DNA of 64,000 bases from an uncultured Luteitalea sp. Its GTDB lineage: Bacteria; Acidobacteriota; Vicinamibacteria; Vicinamibacterales; Vicinamibacteraceae. The notes under the pieces are model-generated. The model did not search any database and was not told the DNA's origin. It saw nothing but the letters and a program-made list of their open reading frames with translations. The DNA lies in NCBI GenBank assembly GCA_934541105.1, contig CAKTDA010000004.1:372001-436000 (forward strand). The letters run 5' to 3'. The position numbers were made by a program, and so were the translations under genes. Positions 38,201 through 44,206 of the stretch are shown piece after piece; the first letter of the stretch is position 1, and each line of letters starts with the position of its first letter.

Positions 38201-38650
38201 TTGCGAGTCGATCGTGCGGGCGACCTCGCCCGACGTGCGGTTGACCGTCTCGCCTGCGACGGCCGTGACCTCGATCGACTCGGAGAGTTCGCCGACGCCC
38301 AGCGAGAAGTCGGCCGTCAGGCGGCCGTCGGCCGTGAGGTTCAGGCCGGTCTTCTGTTGCCGCCGGAACCCCTGCAGTTCGGCGGTCACGCTGTAGGTGC
38401 CGACCGGCAGGCTCGTCACCGTGAAGGCGCCGTTGTCGTCGGTCACGCGCGTGACGCTGAGGCCGGTGCCGTCGTTGGTGATGGTGATGGTGGCGCCAGG
38501 CAGCACACCGCCGGAGGTGTCGGCCACATGGCCGTCGATACGCCCCGTGATGGTCTGGCTCAACGCGGGAAGGGCAAGGCACAGCAGCAGTACGGCCTGC
38601 GTGGATACACGCAGGGCGAACCCGCTTCGCGACATCGCGTCGTGAAACAT
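35261..38650 (-). CDS. TonB-dependent receptor with carboxypeptidase-regulatory domain (Oar-like)
   Basis: Outer-membrane transporter or adhesin of about 1129 residues. A signal peptide (VSTQAVLLLCLALPALSQ) precedes a carboxypeptidase-regulatory-like fold at about 35-110 (GRIDGHVADTSGGVLPGATI; LPVGTYSVTAELQGF). Next is a plug region (IDSQQIKDLAFNGRNYLELASLIPG; NLTIDGTSNQDSG) and a long beta-barrel ending in QFQLGVRFDF, with the terminal Phe expected for BAM recognition. Such receptors are abundant in Acidobacteriota and often import glycans or peptides; the substrate here is unknown. AGAGGAGC lies just before ATG 38650, and a strong promoter is at 38694-38721. Confidence 0.93.
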   Translation of the reverse strand: MFHDAMSRSGFALRVSTQAVLLLCLALPALSQTITGRIDGHVADTSGGVLPGATITITNDGTGLSVTRVTDDNGAFTVTSLPVGTYSVTAELQGFRRQQKTGLNLTADGRLTADFSLGVGELSESIEVTAVAGETVNRTSGEVARTIDSQQIKDLAFNGRNYLELASLIPGAVATDFDPLALATSLSTTGQSINGNRGNTNNLTIDGTSNQDSGSNGSQVNNVSLSFIEQVKIQTSNFSAELGRNSGAAVNVVTRSGTNSYRGTLRYDIRDEKFDAPNYFAPRDANGDRTKPPLEFRNFEGALGGPIIRNKLFFFGGQQYKTINRYTNPSRQTLPTTAELNGDFSLRLRGADGIVGTADDGVLRDPTTGNPFPGNVIPQDRITSNGRAFGNIYRAMQGRAVEWSDTPTANNATFQEYNPFKSRQDIIRLDWQATAKQRVYGRYIHDEYTLTEPFGTFSGAALPTVPTDRSRPGSSYQVGHTYVVSTNLINEAKIGASWNGQRIKPVGDLWLRDTYGITYPELFDIPGYVAGGIPNVQVGGFASVRGPDFALLSPTTDITVQDTLTWIRGRHSLRTGVAISRNRKDQNGRGNYFGQVNFNTGGNPNTAGHSVADMLLGNFRTYQEASEDPVGFFRFTTYQAFVSDTWRVRNNLSIEAGIRYEYTDPTYTQQNNLVNFDPSRYDPSQAVQLRTNGLLVPGTGNRFNGLIMGGDGVPEDQQGRVNLLTGGDYDRIPFGAPRGLYEAQHLFMPRFSFSYSLTPTTVVRGGAGLFYDKPEGNLVFSQLNLPPVLQVTAFENFNIENPSSGAAGAIGAVGTINAIDPNLKLPYQTNYSLGVQKELGGGYFVEASYVGNTGRRLIRQPDINRVSFDDLRANNALPSSQRVSENYLRPYKGFSSIRMRVSDASSQYHSMQLYAAKRRGDLQFTVSYTLGRALTNASGNGENDTVDGANDLDFYWGPASFDRRHALVNTLTYRVPWLRDRGGVLEAIAGGWEASSKFRFQSGQYLTPSGNSSIGGRRAEYLGGEIQIDNPDERRWFNTDAFGNPPEDRRGSAGVGVIQGPGFKQMDLSFRKNFRFGGRYNLTPIFDVFNVFNTLNLTNPNVNANSGSYGTIGSAHPSRQFQLGVRFDF

Positions 38651-38693
38651 CATCGCTCCTCTGAACAACGAGTGGTTTTACAAGTTGCGGGCT

Positions 38694-38721
38694 ATGTTAA
38701 GCCCGTGCGACGGAAAGTCAA
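38694..38721 (-). promoter_or_regulatory. Sigma-70-type promoter of the TonB-dependent receptor
   Basis: On the minus strand TTGACT (38721-38716) and TAACAT (38699-38694) are separated by 16 bp. Transcription would start near 38687, giving a leader of about 37 nt with AGAGGAGC before the ATG. This is one of the best consensus promoters in the window. Confidence 0.65.
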
Positions 38722-38769
38722 CAGAGATTTTGCAGTAGCGACGGGCTTCAGACAGAAGGTGGCCTGACC

Positions 38770-40464
38770 TTAGATGCTTCCGCGCTTCATTTCTTCCATC
38801 AGGTGGTCGGTGGACCGCACGGTCAGCGCCATGATCGTGAGCGTGGGGTTCTGGCAGCCGCCCGACGTGAAGCCGCTCGCGTCGGTGACGAGGAGGTTGG
38901 GAATGTCGTGCGTCTGCTGGAACTGGTTCAGCACCGACACCTTCGGGTCTGCGCCCATGCGGGCGATGCCCATCTCGTGGATGCCGTAGCCGGGCACGCG
39001 GTCGAGGAAGAAGAAGGGCCTGATGTTCCGGCCGCCCGCCGCCTCGAGCATCTCCGCGGCGGCGTAGCCCATGTCGGGAATCATCTTCTTCTCGTTCTCC
39101 TTCCACTCCATCGAAATCCGCAGCACGGGAATCCCGAAGGCGTCCACGACGCCCGGGTCGATGGCGACGTGGTTGTCCTCGTACGGCAGCACTTCGCCGA
39201 AGCCCGAGAAGGAGAACTGCGTCACGCCCGAGGCCTTGACGGCCTCCTTGTAGCGGGCGCCGAAGCCGGCGCTCGCGAAGTTGAAGTTCGACGAGCCGCC
39301 ACCCTGGTAGCCGTACCCGCGCAGGAACTCCTTGTGCGCGGGTTCGCCGGGCCGGTTGTGGAACCGGATGGTGTAGGTGCCATTCGGGCGGTTCGGGCCG
39401 TTGAGGCCGGGCCTGGATGGGATGTCGGGGAACTCCGCGGCCGCACCGCCAGCCACCCACGTGTGGTCCATGAGGTACTTGCCGAGCACGCCGCTGCTGT
39501 TGGCGAGGCCCCCGGGCGCGCTGTTCAACAGGATGCGCACCGACTCGAGCGCCTGCGCCGCAAGAATCACGACGCGGGCGTTCACTTCCTTCACCTGCCG
39601 CGTCGTCCTGTCGATGTAGGACACGCCGCGCGCCTTCCTGCCTGACGTGTCCATCAGCACCTGGTAGACCATCGCGTTCGGGATGAGCGTGCACTTGCCC
39701 GTCTTCAACGCATCGGCCACCGTCGTGAACGCGGAGTTGAAGTAGGAGTGCGTCGCGCATCCGCGTTCGCAGGGGCCGCAGTAGTGGCACGCGGCACGGC
39801 CGTTGATGGGCCTGGTGATGTTGGCGGCACGTCCGATGGTCAGCGTGCGGTTGAACGACTTCCTGATGGTGTTGCGGATCTGGTACTCGACGCAGTTCAG
39901 TCCCATCGGCGGATGGAACTTGCTGTCGGGCAGCATGGGATCGTTCTCGGGCATGCCCGAGATGCCGACGTACTCCTCGACGAGGTCGTAGTAGGACTCG
40001 AGGTCCCTGTAGGCGATCGGCCAGTCGATGCCGTGGCCGTCGCGGCTCGCCGCCTTGAAGTCGAGGTCGCCGAACCGGTAACTCTGGCGGCCCCACACGT
40101 TCGTGCGCCCGCCGATGATGCGCGTGCGGCCCTGCCACGAGAACGGCTTGCCGTTCGGCGTCGTGTACGGCTCCTCGAGGTCGTTGACGAACCAGTCGTA
40201 GTTGAACTCGGTGCAGGCGTAGCAGTCCTTCTGGCGCGGGCGCGTTTCGCGGATGCGATCGTTGGCGCGGTTGCGGTACTCGAGCGAGTAGGCCGGCACG
40301 TGCTCCCTGTAGTCGGCATCGGTGAGCGTGCGTCCCGCGTCGAGCAGCGCCACGTCGATGCCGGCCTCCGAGAGGCGCTTGGCGGCCCACCCGCCGGATG
40401 CACCCGACCCGACAACGATCACGTCGAACGACCGACCCGCCTGATCCCGCGAGGCTTGCGCCAC
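38770..40464 (-). CDS. GMC family oxidoreductase (sugar/alcohol dehydrogenase-like flavoprotein)
   Basis: A 564-residue FAD enzyme. The dinucleotide-binding motif FDVIVVGSGASGGWAAKRL is at the N-terminus, and the C-terminal GMC signature is VTDASGFTSGGCQNPTLTIMAL. A four-Cys motif CHYCGPCERGC near residues 225-236 recalls the cluster region of gluconate and glucose dehydrogenase flavoprotein subunits. It has no signal peptide of its own; the divergent subunit-3-like gene carries a Tat signal, so export as a complex by hitch-hiking is likely. GTG 40464 with AGGAG about 6 nt upstream was chosen; the long open frame beyond it is not conserved-looking. The substrate cannot be told from sequence. 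Confidence 0.9.
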   Translation of the reverse strand: MAQASRDQAGRSFDVIVVGSGASGGWAAKRLSEAGIDVALLDAGRTLTDADYREHVPAYSLEYRNRANDRIRETRPRQKDCYACTEFNYDWFVNDLEEPYTTPNGKPFSWQGRTRIIGGRTNVWGRQSYRFGDLDFKAASRDGHGIDWPIAYRDLESYYDLVEEYVGISGMPENDPMLPDSKFHPPMGLNCVEYQIRNTIRKSFNRTLTIGRAANITRPINGRAACHYCGPCERGCATHSYFNSAFTTVADALKTGKCTLIPNAMVYQVLMDTSGRKARGVSYIDRTTRQVKEVNARVVILAAQALESVRILLNSAPGGLANSSGVLGKYLMDHTWVAGGAAAEFPDIPSRPGLNGPNRPNGTYTIRFHNRPGEPAHKEFLRGYGYQGGGSSNFNFASAGFGARYKEAVKASGVTQFSFSGFGEVLPYEDNHVAIDPGVVDAFGIPVLRISMEWKENEKKMIPDMGYAAAEMLEAAGGRNIRPFFFLDRVPGYGIHEMGIARMGADPKVSVLNQFQQTHDIPNLLVTDASGFTSGGCQNPTLTIMALTVRSTDHLMEEMKRGSI

Positions 40465-40577
40465 GGCACGCTCCTGGATGTAGAGAAGACGCGCGCAGCA
40501 TAGCAGGTAAGACCCGTTGTGGGGCAAACGTGTTATCGTGCGCCCGATCCGTTGTCCGTCACGAGGGAGTGGGGCAG

Positions 40578-41264
40578 ATGCAGGAACGTCGCACGTTGCC
40601 GGTGGTCCAACCCGTTGCCGACGCAGGCGTGTCGCGCCGCTCGGCGCTGCAGACGCTCGCGACGGGACTCGGGGCGTCGTTTGCCGTGCCGGGGCTCGTC
40701 GAGGCCCACGACCATCCGGTGCACAAGCACGTCGCGCACGTGGCCGACCAGGGGCGCGCGCCAGCCGCCGCGGCACCGGGGACCTACACGCCGGTCACCT
40801 TCGACGCGCACCAACTGGCGACCGTCGCGGTGCTCGCCGAGTTGATCGTGCCGGGCTCGAAGGCATCGGGCACGCCGGAGTTCCTCGACAAGCTCCTGGC
40901 CGTCGAGTCCACCGACACGCGTCGCCGCTTCTTCTCGGCCCTCGGGGCCATGGAGCGCGCCGCGCTCGAGGCACATCGCCAGCCGTTCAAGGATCTCGCG
41001 CCTGCCGCGCAGAACGCCATCCTGACGGAAGCCGCCAACGGGACGCCGAGCCGGCAGGCCGTCTCCTGGAAGAAGGGCGATCCCATTCCGGTGCCACAGC
41101 CGCCGCCGGGGCCGGCGACGCTGCGCGACAGCTTCGACCACATCAAGGGATGGATTGCCGGCATCCACTTCGCGTCGGAACCCGGCATGCAGGAACTCGG
41201 CTACACCGGCGCGCTCTTCCACGAGAGCTACCCGGGCTGCCCGCACGGCGGGCAGCACGGCTAA
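40578..41264 (+). CDS. Gluconate 2-dehydrogenase subunit 3 family protein (Tat-exported)
   Basis: A 228-residue partner subunit for a GMC dehydrogenase. A twin-arginine signal is visible near residues 20-42 (SRRSALQTLATGLGASFAVPG), followed by a His-rich patch (HDHPVHKHVAH). The family core is FDAHQLATVAVLAELIVPG, then ASGTPEFLDKLLA, RRRFFSALGAME and FDHIKGWIAGIHFASEPGMQELGY. It is known in related systems to carry the flavoprotein across the membrane. GGGAG about 9 nt upstream of ATG 40578 supports the start. It diverges from the GMC gene and its last codons form a hairpin (41236-41256). Confidence 0.9.
   Translation: MQERRTLPVVQPVADAGVSRRSALQTLATGLGASFAVPGLVEAHDHPVHKHVAHVADQGRAPAAAAPGTYTPVTFDAHQLATVAVLAELIVPGSKASGTPEFLDKLLAVESTDTRRRFFSALGAMERAALEAHRQPFKDLAPAAQNAILTEAANGTPSRQAVSWKKGDPIPVPQPPPGPATLRDSFDHIKGWIAGIHFASEPGMQELGYTGALFHESYPGCPHGGQHG
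41236..41256. terminator. GC hairpin at a convergent junction (inside 3' codons)
   Basis: GCTGCCCGC-ACG-GCGGGCAGC is a perfect 9-bp stem with a 3-nt loop in the last codons of the subunit-3 gene, which converges with the ImuB-like gene ending at 41261. No T-tract. Confidence 0.4.
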
Positions 41265-42424
41265 CTGGCGCGCGGGCGCCGGGCAAGCGAGCCGCGGGCC
41301 AGGGCGCGGAAGCTGCGGGCCGTGCGGAGCCCGTCGAGCCGATCCGTCCCCGACGCCGCGCTCGATCCGCCTGTCGAGAGGTCGAACAGGCTCAACTGCG
41401 GTCCGTCTGCCGTCAACCCGCTGGCCACGACACTGACGCGCACCGGCGGGTCGCCGAACTTCCAGAGGCGTGCCGCGAGCGTGCGCGCGACCGGCACCAG
41501 GTCGACGCGCTGACGCACGGCCTCCCGCAGCGTGAGGCTCCGGCTGCGGAATCGCTGATCGCGGCCCATCACCCGGACCGTCATCCCATGCGTGAACGCG
41601 CCGAGCTGCGCGAGCCGCTGCGCGAGCTGGTCGGCAAGGTGCTCGGCGGCGAGCTGGACGTCCTCGGATGTCACGGGGGATGCGAGCGGCGTCAGGCGCG
41701 TGAGGGTCCGCGGCAGCGGCGTGCTCGCCAGCGCACGGGGATCCTCGCCTCGCGCCGACCGCCACGCGGCCGCCCATCCCGTGCCGATTGCTGCCTCGGC
41801 TTCGTACGGCAGCAGGGCCGCCAGCGCGCCGATCGTCGCCACGCCCTGCGCCGCGAGCCGCTCGCGCGCGGCGCCCGAGAGGGCAGGCAGCCACTGCAGG
41901 TCGAGCGGCGACAGGAAGCGCGCGTCGTAGCCGGGCAGCACCTGGAGGAGCCCCGATGGCGCGACGAGCGCGGCGGCCACCGATGCGGCCGCTGCCGTGT
42001 CGGCAATGCCGGCAGCCGAGGCCAGGCCGAGTTCCTCGCGAATGGCCCGCTGCATCGCGTCGGCGGCGGCCGCGAGCGAGCCCGATCGCACCGCACTCGC
42101 GGGAATCACGGCGCGGTCGATCGACACCCAGTCCACCTCGGCGCACCACCGCCGCACGAGTTCGTCGAGCAGCGATGCGGCCTCGGCATAGCGATCGAGG
42201 ATGCCCGGAACGAAGCGCGCGCCGGGGACGACGCGTGCGGCATCGCGCAGGCTCGATCCGGTGCGCACGCCTGCCGCGCGGGCCACGCGGCAGGCGGCCA
42301 CCACGTGCCCGGCGCCATCGGCCGATCCACCGACGACGAGCGGCACGTCGGGCGGGAGCGCCTCCCATCGACGTTCGACGTCGACCACGAAGTCCGGCAA
42401 CCAGAGTGACAGCAGGGAAGCCAT
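41261..42424 (-). CDS. imuB: Y-family DNA polymerase-like protein (ImuB-like)
   Basis: A 387-residue protein with the fold pattern of the Y-family/ImuB: LLSLWLPDFVVDVERRW at the N-terminus, PLVVGGSADGAGHVVAAC, ARAAGVRTG and the palm segment VDWVSIDRAVI. The second acidic motif is S-I-D-R instead of the S-I-D-E of active DinB polymerases, as expected for an ImuB that supports another polymerase. A helix-hairpin-helix-like region (LPALSGAARERLAAQGVATIGALAAL) follows. Near the C-terminus QLSLF is a beta-clamp-binding motif. It lies next to lexA, but no imuA or dnaE2 is in the window. The naming as ImuB is likely, not proven. Confidence 0.75.
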   Translation of the reverse strand: MASLLSLWLPDFVVDVERRWEALPPDVPLVVGGSADGAGHVVAACRVARAAGVRTGSSLRDAARVVPGARFVPGILDRYAEAASLLDELVRRWCAEVDWVSIDRAVIPASAVRSGSLAAAADAMQRAIREELGLASAAGIADTAAAASVAAALVAPSGLLQVLPGYDARFLSPLDLQWLPALSGAARERLAAQGVATIGALAALLPYEAEAAIGTGWAAAWRSARGEDPRALASTPLPRTLTRLTPLASPVTSEDVQLAAEHLADQLAQRLAQLGAFTHGMTVRVMGRDQRFRSRSLTLREAVRQRVDLVPVARTLAARLWKFGDPPVRVSVVASGLTADGPQLSLFDLSTGGSSAASGTDRLDGLRTARSFRALARGSLARRPRAS

Positions 42425-42497
42425 CGTGTTGGACCGACGATCGCGGCGTGGCGGGTCTGACAGTCGGGCGTCGCCCGCTGCCTCCGAAGCCGGGGGA

Positions 42498-42827
42498 TCA
42501 GTGAATCGGGTCGCCCGACCAGCCGGGCGCGCCCTGCTTCTGCGACTCCGAGAACGCCCGCAGGTGCTCCTGGAGCGCGGCGACGAGCGTCGGGATGAAC
42601 GGCACGGGCACGACGATCTTCGCCTTGATCGGTGCGGCGACGACGTGGTCGCGTTCGGCGGCCTGGACGTCCTGCGGCGAGAGCGGCTGCACCTCGCAGA
42701 AGGTCAGCGTGAAGTCGAACGGCGTGTTCGCGACCGCGCAGAAGTTGGCATACACCCGCGCCACGTCGGGGCTGTCGGCGGGAACGATGGTGAAATTGAT
42801 CTGGCGGGTGTCGGGCGGCTGGCTCAT
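42498..42827 (-). CDS. DUF3467 domain protein
   Basis: A 109-residue protein of the DUF3467 family: INFTIVPADSPDVARVYANFCAV, then DFTLTFCEVQPLS and the conserved closing KAKIVVPVPFIPTLVAALQEHL. The family has no known biochemical role. It starts 5 nt after the lexA stop, so it is in the lexA transcript and may be SOS-regulated. ATG 42827 is the first start that fits the family. Confidence 0.85.
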   Translation of the reverse strand: MSQPPDTRQINFTIVPADSPDVARVYANFCAVANTPFDFTLTFCEVQPLSPQDVQAAERDHVVAAPIKAKIVVPVPFIPTLVAALQEHLRAFSESQKQGAPGWSGDPIH

Positions 42828-42832
42828 GGGCT

Positions 42833-43438
42833 TCAGTATCGCCGCATCACGCCAATCACGACGCCCTGCACCTGCACCTCCGCGGCCGGCACCATGATGG
42901 GTGCCATCGTCGGGTTTGCCGGCTGCAGGCGCACCTGGTCGTGCTCGCGGTAGAACTTCTTCAGCGTGACGTCCGAGCCCTCGAGCAGCGCAATCACCAT
43001 CTCGCCATTGGTGGCCGTCTTCCGGTCCTCGACGATCACGAAGTCGCCGTCGCGAATCTGCTCGTCGATCATCGAGTCGCCCTTCACGCGCAGCACGTAC
43101 GTGTCGCGCTTGCCCACGAGCGCCTCGGGCACCGTGATCGTCTCGCTGCTCGTGATGGCCTCGATGGGCCTGCCGGCCGCCACGTAGCCCAGCAGGGGCA
43201 ACTCGAGCGCACGCCCGCCGATGCGCGCCGGGATCAGCTCCACCGATCGGCTGCGATTCCATGCGCGCTTGATGAACCCCTTCTCCTGCAGGTTCGTCAG
43301 GTGCTTGTGCACGGTCGCGAGCGACGAGAGGCCGAAACGGCGCCCGACCTCCTCGAGACTCGGCGCATACCCGTGCTGCTGGATGAAGTCGTTCAGGTAG
43401 TCGAGGATCTCGCGCTGACGTTTCGTGAGTGGCTGCAC
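42833..43438 (-). CDS. lexA: LexA repressor
   Basis: SOS repressor of 201 residues. The N-terminal winged helix (LTKRQREILDYLNDFIQQHGYAPSLEEV...) is followed by the Ala-Gly self-cleavage site (VAAGRP, about 87-88), the Ser of KGDSM near 120 and the catalytic Lys of DVTLKKF near 158. All residues for RecA-stimulated cleavage are present. GTG 43438 has GGAG 8 nt upstream. A strong promoter is at 43498-43526, and direct CGAGAC repeats at 43474-43479 and 43490-43495 lie across the transcript start. The DUF3467 gene is downstream in the same unit and imuB follows after 73 nt. Confidence 0.95.
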   Translation of the reverse strand: MQPLTKRQREILDYLNDFIQQHGYAPSLEEVGRRFGLSSLATVHKHLTNLQEKGFIKRAWNRSRSVELIPARIGGRALELPLLGYVAAGRPIEAITSSETITVPEALVGKRDTYVLRVKGDSMIDEQIRDGDFVIVEDRKTATNGEMVIALLEGSDVTLKKFYREHDQVRLQPANPTMAPIMVPAAEVQVQGVVIGVMRRY

Positions 43439-43497
43439 GATGGCATCTCCGGTGGCGAGCGGCAGGCGGTGCCCGAGACTGGGCAGGCGCGAGACCG

Positions 43498-43526
43498 AGC
43501 CTATGCAAATAAAAAGCGAAAGTCAA
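43498..43526 (-). promoter_or_regulatory. lexA promoter
   Basis: Minus-strand TTGACT (43526-43521) and TAGGCT (43503-43498) are spaced exactly 17 bp, with an A/T-rich spacer. The predicted transcript starts near 43490, inside a pair of CGAGAC direct repeats 16 bp apart that could be part of the LexA operator. Confidence 0.6.
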
Positions 43527-43576
43527 GGCGCCCGGCCAAAACGCCGGTGCTAGACTCCAAAGCGTCAGTGCGTGCG

Positions 43577-44206
43577 ATGCAGACGACGCCACGTGTCCCT
43601 GGAATCGGCCGTGTCCTGCTCGGTGCGGTCCTCCTGGCGGGGGTGGCCGCGGAGCCGTCCGGGCTCGCGGCGCGAGTCTCCGCGCGCCTGGCGCCCGTCC
43701 AGAACGGCGCCCTCGCGCCGGCCGACCGGATGCAGCAGAAGCTCGAAGCCATCGTGCGCTTCGGGGCCATTCCGCGGCTCGAGACGCAGAGCACGGTCAT
43801 CGAGGAAGGCGAGGTCAACTCCTACCTCGAGCATCACCTGCGCGCTGAGATCCCGCCGGGAGTCGTCGCACCCACGCTGCGGATCCATGGCGACGACATG
43901 CTGAGCGCCACCGCCACGCTCGACCTCGACGCGATGAATGGCAGCCGCCCGCAGGCAGACGGGTTCGACCCGTTCCGCCTGCTGACTGGCCGGCTGCCGG
44001 CGAAGGTCGCCGGACGCCTCGTGACGGAGAACGGCACCGGGCGCTTCGAACTCCAGACGGCCGAACTCGGCGGCATTCCCATCCCTCGTGCCGTCGTCTC
44101 GCAACTCGTGCGCCAGTACGACGTGGACATCGACGCGCCGTTCGACCTGCCGTCGGCGATTCGCGAGATCCGCGTCGAGCCCGGCCAGGTCGTCGTCCTG
44201 CAGTGA
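43577..44206 (+). CDS. Hypothetical exported protein
   Basis: A 209-residue protein with an N-terminal signal peptide (IGRVLLGAVLLAGVAAEPSGLAA). The mature part contains EGEVNSYLEHHLRAEIPPGV, LDLDAMN, LLTGRLPAKVAGRLVTENGTGRFELQTAELGGIPIPRAVVSQLV. This pattern (a VNxYL motif, LPxxVxGRL and GGIPIPxxxV) looks like lipid-binding DUF2993/LmeA-type folds, but I cannot confirm that. A TGCTAGACT extended -10 lies at 43548-43556. It overlaps recG by 4 nt (GTGA), so the two are coupled. Confidence 0.75.
   Translation: MQTTPRVPGIGRVLLGAVLLAGVAAEPSGLAARVSARLAPVQNGALAPADRMQQKLEAIVRFGAIPRLETQSTVIEEGEVNSYLEHHLRAEIPPGVVAPTLRIHGDDMLSATATLDLDAMNGSRPQADGFDPFRLLTGRLPAKVAGRLVTENGTGRFELQTAELGGIPIPRAVVSQLVRQYDVDIDAPFDLPSAIREIRVEPGQVVVLQ

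Noticed and set aside
35303..38767. A 1154-codon plus-strand open frame opposite the TonB-dependent receptor
   Set aside because: It is rich in Arg/Ala/Val/Asp without domains and arises from the third-position GC bias of the real minus-strand gene.
40465..40577. A clear divergent promoter pair between the GMC and subunit-3 genes
   Set aside because: Only a TGCTATGCT-like -10 toward the GMC gene is seen, with a poor -35 at 19-bp spacing, so it was not annotated.
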